Positions 21,803 to 28,417 of a DNA stretch of 64,000 bases are shown piece by piece. Under the pieces are notes generated by a model that saw only the letters and a program-made list of their open reading frames with translations, made no database searches and was not told the origin of the DNA. This stretch comes from Pseudomonas citronellolis (GTDB taxonomy: Bacteria; Pseudomonadota; Gammaproteobacteria; Pseudomonadales; Pseudomonadaceae): assembly GCF_900112375.1 (NCBI RefSeq), contig NZ_FOLS01000010.1, positions 62,001 through 126,000 of the forward strand, given 5' to 3'. Both the position numbers and the translations under genes were made by a program. The stretch's first letter is position 1; the number at the start of each line of letters is the position of its first letter.

Positions 21803-24522
21803 GGGACATGGACGTAGAGCTGCGCGACGAGGTGCTGCGCAAGCTGCAGGCGCAGTTCGGCCTGAAGCCGGTCAGCGGCACCAAGTACCTGCGCAAGGGC
21901 GAATGCCCATCGTGCGGGAAGAAGGAACTGTTCAGCCTGGCCGACAACCCCTGGTTCGTCCGCTGCGGCCGGGAGAGCAAGTGCGGCGAGAGCTGGCACG
22001 TCAAGGAACTCTACCCCGATCTGTTCGACGACTGGAGCAAGCGCGCGCCGGCTACCGACAAGGAGCCATCGGCCTCGGCCAAGGCCTACCTGAGCCATGC
22101 CCGCGGCTTCGACCTGGCGATGATCGAGGGGTGGTACACCCAGGAACACTACTGGGACCGTGATCTCGAGATCGGCAGCGCGACCGTGCGCTTCCCCCTG
22201 GACAAGGGGGGCTACTGGGAACGGTTGATCGATCAGCCACACCGCTTCGGCAAGAAGAAGGCCCGCTTCAAGCCCGGGGATAGCCCGCGCGGCGTCTGGT
22301 GGTGCCCGCCGTGCGTCGACCTGCTCGAGGTCGATACGTTGTGGATCGTCGAGGGCATCTTCGACGCCATCGCGCTGCTGCACCATGGCCTGGCCGCCGT
22401 GTCGGCCATGAGCTCCAACGCCTTTCCCGAGCAGTCGCTGCGCGAGCTGAAGGCCCAGCGCGGCGACAAGCTGCCGAAACTCATCTGGGCCCTGGACAAC
22501 GAACCCGGCGCCCACGCCTACACCCGTCGCTGGGTGAAGCAGGCCCGCGAACTGGGCTACGTGTGCGAGGCGGCGCAGATACCCCAGCGCGGCAACCGCA
22601 AGACCGACTGGAACGACCTGCACCAGCGCTGGCTGTTCATCGACGACAAGGCCGCCCGTCACGACCAGTTCGAGAAGGACATCAAGACGGCCCGCCACGA
22701 GGGGGCGCTGCTGATCGCCGAGAGCGCGGCCGAGAAGGCGCTGCTGATGTACGACTGGCACAAGCGCGGCGAATTCCACTTCCGTTTCGGCAACCGCCTG
22801 TACTGGTTCAAGCTGGACATCGAGAAGTTCAACAAGGCCATGCAGAACCTCGAGAGCAGCGAGGACCACGACGAGCAGCTGCTCAACCAGAAGGAAATGC
22901 GCGACAAGGCCCTGCAGCAGTCCGGCGGCGTGGTGGAAATCGCCAACTGCTTCCCCCAGGCCCTGTACTTCCAGCGCAACGAGGTGACCGACGAGAGCTG
23001 GTACTACTTCCGCATCGACCGCCCCGACGACGAGAGCGTGAAGAACACCTTCACCAGCGCTCAGGTGGCGGCGGCCAGCGAGTTCAAGAAGCGCCTGCTG
23101 GGCGTGGCTGCCGGTGCCATCTTCACCGGCAGCGGGGCCCAGCTGGACCAGATCATGAAGCTCCAGCTGACCGGCCTGAAGACGGTGGCCACCATCGACT
23201 TCCTGGGCTACAGCAAGGAGCACCAGTGCTACGTCCTGGGCGACGTCGCGGTGCGTGGCGGCATGCTGGAGAAGGCCAACGCCGAGGACTTTTTCGAGTT
23301 CCAGAAGCTGCGCCTGAAGACCCTGCAGCGCTCCATCAAGCTGCAGATCGCCATGGACGACAAGGGCTACCGCCCGCAGTGGCTCGACTGGCTGTGGATA
23401 TGCTTCGGCGCCAAGGGCCTGGTCGCGCTGGCCTTCTGGTTCGGCTCGCTGTTCGCCGAGCAGATTCGCGCCGAGTTCCAGAGCTTCCCGTTCCTCGAGG
23501 CCACCGGCGAGGCCGGCGCCGGCAAGTCCACGCTGATCACCTTCCTCTGGAAGTTGCTCGGCCGGCCGGATGAAGAGGGCCAGGACCCGTCGAAGATGAC
23601 CAAGGCGGGCCTGCGCCGCTGGCTGACCCAGCTGTCGAACATGCCCATGGTCATGCTCGAGGCCGACCGCAGCGACAACAGCCGCGCCGGCGGCGCCGCC
23701 AAGTCCTTCGACTGGGACGAGTTCAAGCCGCTGTTCAACGGCCGCGCCCTGGGCGTGACCGGCCAGAAGACCGCCGGCAACGAGACCTACGAGCCGCCCT
23801 TCCGCGGCGTCCTGGTGATGAGCCAGAACGCCACGGTGCAGGCCTCCGAAGCGATCATGACCCGTATCGTGAAGCTGCACTTCGTGCGCCCGGAGATCAC
23901 CCGCGAGAGCCAGGCCGCGGCCGACAACCTCAACCACCTGGGCGTGCTCGAGGTCAGCCATTTCCTGCTGATGGCCGTCCGCGCCGAAGACCAGGTGCTG
24001 GAGTGTTTCCGCGCGCGGCTGAAGGTCCACACCGCCAGCCTGCGCAAGCTGAAGCAGATTCGCATCGAGCGCCTGATCCTGAACCACGCCATGTTGATGG
24101 CCCTGGTGGATGCCCTGCGCCTGGTGGTGCCGCTCACCGACGAGCAGCACGGCGCCGCCCAGCAGCAGCTGATGACCATGGCCCTGGAGCGCCAGGCCGC
24201 GGTGAACGCCGACGCGCCGGAGGTGGCGGAATTCTGGGAGGTCTACGAGTACCTCGAGAACACCCAGGACGGCCCGGTGCTGAACCACAGCAAGAACCCG
24301 GAAACCATCGCCATCAACCTCAACGAGTTCGTGAAGCTGGCCGCCGAGCACCGCCAGAAGGTGGCCGACGCCTCGATTCTGCGCGACCTGCTGAAGGAGT
24401 CCCGCCGGCACAAGTTCCTCAGCTACAAGGCCGTCGACAGCGCCGTGCGCGCCGCCCAGGCCCACAACAACAGCATGTTTTCCAAGCCCAGCACGGTGAA
24501 GTGCTGGATTTTCGAAGCCTGA
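21799..24522 (+). CDS. Toprim primase / superfamily 3-type helicase
   Basis: The 907-residue protein has an N-terminal zinc ribbon (Cys36, Cys39, Cys56, Cys62) and a Toprim region near residues 178-260 (LWIVEGIFDAIALLHHG, LIWALDNEPGAHAY). A C-terminal ATPase has Walker A GEAGAGKST near 567-575 and acidic VMLEADRSDN about 45 residues on. The last ~80 residues (VLNHSKNPETIAINL to VKCWIFEA) resemble the end of the antirepressor at 17906. It should prime and unwind phage DNA. The ATPase part is partly duplicated in the next gene. Confidence 0.88.
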   Translation: MRDMDVELRDEVLRKLQAQFGLKPVSGTKYLRKGECPSCGKKELFSLADNPWFVRCGRESKCGESWHVKELYPDLFDDWSKRAPATDKEPSASAKAYLSHARGFDLAMIEGWYTQEHYWDRDLEIGSATVRFPLDKGGYWERLIDQPHRFGKKKARFKPGDSPRGVWWCPPCVDLLEVDTLWIVEGIFDAIALLHHGLAAVSAMSSNAFPEQSLRELKAQRGDKLPKLIWALDNEPGAHAYTRRWVKQARELGYVCEAAQIPQRGNRKTDWNDLHQRWLFIDDKAARHDQFEKDIKTARHEGALLIAESAAEKALLMYDWHKRGEFHFRFGNRLYWFKLDIEKFNKAMQNLESSEDHDEQLLNQKEMRDKALQQSGGVVEIANCFPQALYFQRNEVTDESWYYFRIDRPDDESVKNTFTSAQVAAASEFKKRLLGVAAGAIFTGSGAQLDQIMKLQLTGLKTVATIDFLGYSKEHQCYVLGDVAVRGGMLEKANAEDFFEFQKLRLKTLQRSIKLQIAMDDKGYRPQWLDWLWICFGAKGLVALAFWFGSLFAEQIRAEFQSFPFLEATGEAGAGKSTLITFLWKLLGRPDEEGQDPSKMTKAGLRRWLTQLSNMPMVMLEADRSDNSRAGGAAKSFDWDEFKPLFNGRALGVTGQKTAGNETYEPPFRGVLVMSQNATVQASEAIMTRIVKLHFVRPEITRESQAAADNLNHLGVLEVSHFLLMAVRAEDQVLECFRARLKVHTASLRKLKQIRIERLILNHAMLMALVDALRLVVPLTDEQHGAAQQQLMTMALERQAAVNADAPEVAEFWEVYEYLENTQDGPVLNHSKNPETIAINLNEFVKLAAEHRQKVADASILRDLLKESRRHKFLSYKAVDSAVRAAQAHNNSMFSKPSTVKCWIFEA

Positions 24523-24568
24523 CCGGCGCGGCAACGCCGGCAACCACCACCCCGAAAGGAGACACACC
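24523..24568 (+). promoter_or_regulatory. Hairpin leader copy 1 (CGGCAA hexaloop) plus ribosome site
   Basis: Stem CCGGCG/CGCCGG (24523-24528, 24535-24540) closes the loop CGGCAA and begins at the base after the primase stop codon. After 14 bases comes CCGAAAGGAGA and then the ATG at 24569. Three more copies with different stem sequence but the same loop and ribosome-site block precede the genes at 25452, 26623 and 27636. Confidence 0.75.
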
Positions 24569-25399
24569 ATGCAGAAGCAAACCCCGAAATGGCTTGACCT
24601 GTTCCTCACCGCCTTTGGCGCCCCTGGTCTGGTAGCGCTGGCCTGGTGGGCCGGTGCATTCCACGCGCAACGCATCCGCGAGCTGCAGTTCACCTATCCC
24701 ATCCTGAACATCACCGGCAACGCCGGCGTCGGGAAGTCCACCCTGGTGGCCAACCTGTGGAAGCTCGTCGGCTCCAGCGATGCGGAGAATCGCAACCTGA
24801 GCACCTGCAGCATGGGTGCGCTGCTGGCCATCCTGGCCCGCGCAATCAACCGCCCTGTCGTGCTGGAGGAAGATGGCTTCGGCCATGACGGCTACGACTG
24901 GAAAGCCCTGAGCGATTGCTACTTCGGCGGCACCATCGCGCAGCGAGGCAGTAACCCTGCCGCCGCAGGGGTTCGGTTCCAGGGTGCCCTTGCCTTCGTC
25001 GGGAGCGAGCTCGAAACCATCAACAGCCGCATCGTCAACATCCACCTCCAGCGGACGCCGCGCACCGCAGACAAAAACCAGGCCATCCAGGCCCTGTACG
25101 ACCTGCATATCAGCGACTTCAGCGAGTTCCTGGCCAAGGTGCAGAAGAACCGCGAGCAGTTGATGTACCGCCTCGGCCACGTTGGTGCCTACGTCGAAAG
25201 CCTGCAGGTCGAAACCGATGACCGCCTCTCTCCCAACGCCGCCCGCAACCACGCCCAGCTCCGCGTCCTGGTCGATCTGCTGGCCGACCTCTTCCCCATG
25301 GCCGATGACCGCAACGCCCAGCACGACGCTCACTGCCTGATCATCGATATGGCCTGGAGCCACGTCCCCATGGCCACGGCGGCCCCCACCCACTACTAA
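24569..25399 (+). CDS. Stand-alone helicase-type ATPase, duplicate of primase C-terminal domain
   Basis: The 276-residue protein aligns with primase residues about 530-640: WLDLFLTAFGAPGLVALAWW, YPILNITGNAGVGKSTLVANLWKLVGSSD, VVLEEDGFGHDG. Walker A is at about residues 50-57. It lacks the zinc ribbon, the Toprim and the C-terminal NHSKNP domain. It carries the hairpin leader. A helicase paralogue or accessory ATPase is the best guess. Expected catalytic motifs after Walker B are less clear than in the primase. Confidence 0.7.
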   Translation: MQKQTPKWLDLFLTAFGAPGLVALAWWAGAFHAQRIRELQFTYPILNITGNAGVGKSTLVANLWKLVGSSDAENRNLSTCSMGALLAILARAINRPVVLEEDGFGHDGYDWKALSDCYFGGTIAQRGSNPAAAGVRFQGALAFVGSELETINSRIVNIHLQRTPRTADKNQAIQALYDLHISDFSEFLAKVQKNREQLMYRLGHVGAYVESLQVETDDRLSPNAARNHAQLRVLVDLLADLFPMADDRNAQHDAHCLIIDMAWSHVPMATAAPTHY

Positions 25400-25407
25400 C
25401 CCCCACG

Positions 25408-25451
25408 CCCCGGCGCGGCAACGCCGGGGAAACCCTGAAAGGAGACACACC
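25408..25451 (+). promoter_or_regulatory. Hairpin leader copy 2 (CGGCAA hexaloop) plus ribosome site
   Basis: An 8-bp stem CCCCGGCG/CGCCGGGG (25408-25415, 25422-25429) closes CGGCAA (25416-25421). It is followed by CCCTGAAAGGAGACACACC and ATG 25452. The hairpin starts eight bases after the previous stop. Confidence 0.75.
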
Positions 25452-26183
25452 ATGCAGAAGCACTTTTCCATCACCCAGGCCATGCGCGAGCAGGTCGCCG
25501 ATCAGCTCACCATCCAGGCGGTAGCCAAGCACGGCCCGCGCATCGCCGCCGACCTGGCAGCGCTGAATGAACAGTTCTGGGCCAAGCACCAGGCCAAGGT
25601 CGAGGCGCTGCCCGGCCTGGATAAGAAACACTGGGGCGAACTGATCGCCGCCGGCGCCCTGGCCGCTGTCATCAAATCCGACGTTCACTACATGAAGCCG
25701 CGCGAGAATCGGGAGCCGACCAGTAGCCCGATCTACTTGGTCTATCACGACTTCAAGGACGACAAGCGCAACGCTCTGGTGCTGAAGATCATCAACTCGC
25801 CAGCCTACGAAGGGGTGGCGCGCTTCTCCTACAAGGGAGCCAACCATGATCGGCACTGGACGATCAGGCTATCCAGCCCCAATGGTTCCCTGCCTCGCCT
25901 GAACGGCATGGACACCATCACCGACCCGGCACAGGAGACCCTGGCGCTGCTGTGCGCCCAAGAGCTGCAGCAGGTGATGGCAGGGGCTGAGACCTTCCGC
26001 AGTGCGGCCATGGGCGTGCTGCTCGCCTGTCGCACCTCCCGCCAGGTGGAAGACCTGTTCCCCGAAGCGGCCAAGCTGCTCCCGCAACCGGTGAAACAGG
26101 AACGCGCGCTGGCTCCCACCGAGCTAGCGGCGAACGTCCGCGGGATGCTCAACGCCGGCGTGCCGCCGGTCGTGGCGGTGTGA
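25452..26183 (+). CDS. Phage hypothetical protein, possibly nucleotide-modification-associated (Nmad5-like)
   Basis: The 243-residue protein (MQKHFSITQAMREQVADQLT, AALNEQFWAKHQAKVEALPG, YLVYHDFKDDKRNALVLKII) has a helical N-terminal half and a beta-rich middle. The start and overall pattern remind me of small phage proteins labelled nucleotide-modification-associated domain 5. That is recollection, not proof. It lies behind hairpin copy 2 and upstream of a DUF7673-like gene. Confidence 0.5.
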   Translation: MQKHFSITQAMREQVADQLTIQAVAKHGPRIAADLAALNEQFWAKHQAKVEALPGLDKKHWGELIAAGALAAVIKSDVHYMKPRENREPTSSPIYLVYHDFKDDKRNALVLKIINSPAYEGVARFSYKGANHDRHWTIRLSSPNGSLPRLNGMDTITDPAQETLALLCAQELQQVMAGAETFRSAAMGVLLACRTSRQVEDLFPEAAKLLPQPVKQERALAPTELAANVRGMLNAGVPPVVAV

Positions 26184-26193
26184 GGTGGCGCAG

Positions 26194-26547
26194 ATGAACG
26201 CAATGCAACTTTGGCAGGAAGCCCTCGCCCGTATGGCCGCAGAAGAAGCCGAGCGCCCAGCGATTCGCGCCGCTGGAATTGAAGCGCTGCAGCGCCTGCT
26301 GCCTGTAGCTCAACGGGGTACTGGGCAGAGCCGAATCGTCGGCCGTTTTCTGCTGAGCCTCTACAACGGCCAGGCGTTCCCCTTCTCCCTCACCGATCTG
26401 CGCGGCCTGGACACCCAGCTGTGGGAGGACTGCCTCGCACTGCTGCGGTTGGATCGACGGCCCGAAATCGAGGTGCATCAGTACGTCGAGAACGGCGAGG
26501 CCATCTGGTCGGACCTGAAAAGGGCTTGGGCACAAGAGCCCAACTGA
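26194..26547 (+). CDS. DUF7673-like phage protein
   Basis: The 117-residue protein starts at ATG 26194, with AGGTGG seven bases upstream, rather than the earlier GTG at 26185. It has the pattern AGIEALQRLLPVAQRGTGQSRIVGRFLLSLYNGQAFPFSLTDLRGLDTQLWEDCLALLRLD...E...Y, which I associate with a phage and plasmid family of unknown function. It lacks a hairpin leader, being nearly coupled to the preceding gene. Confidence 0.6.
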   Translation: MNAMQLWQEALARMAAEEAERPAIRAAGIEALQRLLPVAQRGTGQSRIVGRFLLSLYNGQAFPFSLTDLRGLDTQLWEDCLALLRLDRRPEIEVHQYVENGEAIWSDLKRAWAQEPN

Positions 26548-26570
26548 CCTCACCCCATAGGTAAGAAGGC

Positions 26571-26622
26571 CCGGGCGAGCGGCAACTCGCCCGGCCCATA
26601 CCACCCCGAAAGGAGACGCACC
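26571..26622 (+). promoter_or_regulatory. Hairpin leader copy 3 (CGGCAA hexaloop) plus ribosome site
   Basis: A 9-bp stem CCGGGCGAG/CTCGCCCGG (26571-26579, 26586-26594) closes CGGCAA (26580-26585). Downstream are CCACCCCGAAAGGAGACGC and ATG 26623. Compared with copies 1 and 2 the stem keeps pairing although its bases differ. Confidence 0.75.
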
Positions 26623-27573
26623 ATGCACCACGTGCAACCACACCATCGCTGGGCGTTGCTGGCAATGGTCGCCGCGCTGGCAGGCGTGACGGCCACCTCG
26701 GTGGCCCTGGCCATCGCCGCGCTGATCGAGACCCCGCTGCTGGCCGTCCTGTTCGCCTCGGCGGCGGTAGTGCTGGACCTGTTCAAGTACATCGCCTGGC
26801 CGCTGGCCCTCGGCCTGCTGGCAGCGCACCGAACCCTGTGCGCGCTGCTGATGATGGCGTGCGCCATGGCGCTGGGCGGCGTGTCCGGCTGGGCCAGCTA
26901 CGACCGCCTGATGACCTCGATCGTCACCAGCCGCGCCGAGCACCAGGCACGCGAAGAACAACGCCGGGGCGACCTAGTGGAGCAACGCAACGCCGACGCC
27001 GCCCGCATCCAGCAGCTCGACGCCGACGCTGTCGCCATTCACCAGGAAGCCAACGCCCTGCGCGAACGGGGAATGGTCAGCCGCGCCCTGGAGCTGGAAA
27101 CCGCCGGCATCGCTCGCATCGACGCTGAACGTGACCGCGCCCAGGTACGCCGAGACCTCGCCTCGCAGGAACTCACCGCCCTGATCGCCCAGCCGGCCAA
27201 GGCCGCAGGCCTTCCCCTGCAGTTGGCCACCCTGCTGTGCGTCGGCTTCGCCGCTGCGCTGGAAGTGGTGCCCGCCCTGATCCTCTCCGCCCTACGCCCT
27301 GCGCCCGTCGAGGAACGCGGCCCGATAACGGTAACCGAGCACCAGAAACAGCCCGAGGAACGCCACCAGGAACAGCCGGAAACGGCAACAGATCAGGACT
27401 TGCCGCAACTGCTCCAGCAACTCATCGCCGGAACGGAGAGCGGCGCCAAGGTAGCTGTGCGGCAGGTGGCGAAGGAACTGCGGATCGGCAGCAACAAGGC
27501 CACCAAGCTGATGCAGCAGGCCGCCGAGATAGGCGCCCTGCACAAGACTGCCAGCGGATACGTCGCGGCATAA
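26623..27573 (+). CDS. Membrane protein with coiled coil and C-terminal winged-helix-like domain
   Basis: The 316-residue protein has three N-terminal hydrophobic segments (about 10-34, 36-68, 70-92), a long Glu/Arg/Gln-rich coiled coil (about 100-190) and another hydrophobic segment (about 195-225). A charged linker and a C-terminal helix-turn-helix-like region (about 265-316: AKVAVRQVAKELRIGSNKATKLMQQAAEIGAL) follow. The last part resembles the DNA-binding end of FtsK-type and KorB-like proteins. It could tether phage DNA or regulate from the membrane. No named family is claimed. Confidence 0.65.
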   Translation: MHHVQPHHRWALLAMVAALAGVTATSVALAIAALIETPLLAVLFASAAVVLDLFKYIAWPLALGLLAAHRTLCALLMMACAMALGGVSGWASYDRLMTSIVTSRAEHQAREEQRRGDLVEQRNADAARIQQLDADAVAIHQEANALRERGMVSRALELETAGIARIDAERDRAQVRRDLASQELTALIAQPAKAAGLPLQLATLLCVGFAAALEVVPALILSALRPAPVEERGPITVTEHQKQPEERHQEQPETATDQDLPQLLQQLIAGTESGAKVAVRQVAKELRIGSNKATKLMQQAAEIGALHKTASGYVAA

Positions 27574-27580
27574 AAGAGAA

Positions 27581-27635
27581 GGCCCCGGTGAGCGGCAACT
27601 CACCAGGGCCATACCACCCCGAAAGGAGACACACC
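27581..27635 (+). promoter_or_regulatory. Hairpin leader copy 4 (CGGCAA hexaloop) plus ribosome site
   Basis: Stem GGTGAG/CTCACC (27587-27592, 27599-27604) closes CGGCAA. One C-A mismatch outside it leads to an outer stem GGCCC/GGGCC (27581-27585, 27606-27610). CCACCCCGAAAGGAGACAC and ATG 27636 follow. The inner stem differs at several paired positions from copies 1-3. Confidence 0.75.
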
Positions 27636-27920
27636 ATGCAAGCACATCAACCCCAAGGCGGCGGCGCCAAGGCTAGCACACCTGACTATAAGGTCGGCGA
27701 TCGCGTCAGCTTCCCGGTCATTCGCAGAGCAGGTAGCGGCTTCCGCATCAGCATCCGCGAGGCCTGCATCGCCGAGCTGGGCGGGCTCACCGCCACCGTC
27801 AGGTACGGCAATGGCCGCACCGACATCATCCGCTTGGATGACCTCACCCCCGCGGGCCAACCCAACGCCCTGACTCGCGCGCTGCTCGGCGACCAGGTGG
27901 AGGGCAAGGCCAATGACTGA
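27636..27920 (+). CDS. Small phage hypothetical protein
   Basis: The 94-residue protein (MQAHQPQGGGAKASTPDYKV, GDRVSFPVIRRAGSGFRISIREACIAELGGLTATVRYGNGRTDIIRLDDL) looks like a compact beta-barrel, perhaps SH3-like, after a disordered N-terminus. It is preceded by hairpin copy 4. It overlaps the next gene by eight bases. No function is assigned. Confidence 0.62.
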   Translation: MQAHQPQGGGAKASTPDYKVGDRVSFPVIRRAGSGFRISIREACIAELGGLTATVRYGNGRTDIIRLDDLTPAGQPNALTRALLGDQVEGKAND

Positions 27921-28116
27921 CCGCATCCGCCCCCCGATGGCCAGCAAACGCCTGGACGTACCCAGCATCTGCGACATCTGCGGCAAGGCCCGCTCGACCC
28001 GCAAGCACCAGCGCTGCAGCCGCATTCGCCAGCAGCAGAAGGCTACCGAATGGGCCACCTACATGGAGAACCTCGCCGCCAAGAAAGCCCAGGGAGGATG
28101 CCGCCATGCACGTTAA
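27913..28116 (+). CDS. Small Cys-containing phage protein
   Basis: The 67-residue basic protein contains VPSICDICGKARSTRKHQRCSRIRQQ, a C-x2-C...C pattern that may bind zinc or nucleic acid with a missing fourth ligand supplied by His. It overlaps its neighbours on both sides, which supports expression. Similar short proteins occur in Pseudomonas prophages near the methyltransferases, but I know of no assigned role. Confidence 0.55.
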   Translation: MTDRIRPPMASKRLDVPSICDICGKARSTRKHQRCSRIRQQQKATEWATYMENLAAKKAQGGCRHAR

Positions 28117-28417
28117 GCAGATCGACGTCAGCCGTCCGCTCGACGAAGTGCTGGCGGAGCTTAAGACCAGCCTGGATGGAAACCTCCGCGACCGACTTGA
28201 ACTGGATGCTCGACGCCTCACGTACATGGGCTTGCTCCACCGGCTGGTGAACTTCGCCGGCAGTGAAGCCAACGCCCCCACTGTACTGCTCGTGAATTGC
28301 ACGGATATCACCCTCAAGCAGCTACGCCGCATCCGCCGCAACCAGGGCAAGGCGCTGGAGTACCTCACCGTCTACACAATCCCGGCACTCAGCGATGGCT
28401 CGGAGGTGTCGGCATGA
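28106..28417 (+). CDS. Small phage hypothetical protein
   Basis: The 103-residue protein (MHVKQIDVSRPLDEVLAELK, RLTYMGLLHRLVNFAGSEANAPTVLLVNCTDITLKQLRRIRRNQ) begins after a strong GGGAGG ribosome site and ends overlapping the methyltransferase start (ATGA). It looks alpha/beta. No family is recognised. Confidence 0.58.
   Translation: MHVKQIDVSRPLDEVLAELKTSLDGNLRDRLELDARRLTYMGLLHRLVNFAGSEANAPTVLLVNCTDITLKQLRRIRRNQGKALEYLTVYTIPALSDGSEVSA

Noticed and set aside
21700-24693. 997-codon open frame on the minus strand opposite the primase
   Set aside because: It is the antisense shadow of a clear primase-helicase gene in GC-rich DNA. Its translation is low in complexity (Ala/Gly/Leu/Val/Gln) and has no domain.
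24523-27638. The four hairpins as intrinsic terminators or RsmA/CsrA sites
   Set aside because: No T-run follows any stem. The loop CGGCAA lacks the GGA core expected of RsmA/CsrA sites.
28297-28413. Longer start for the cytosine methyltransferase
   Set aside because: The 39 extra residues overlap the preceding gene out of frame and have no methyltransferase pattern. ATG 28414 overlaps its stop as ATGA, like other junctions in this operon.
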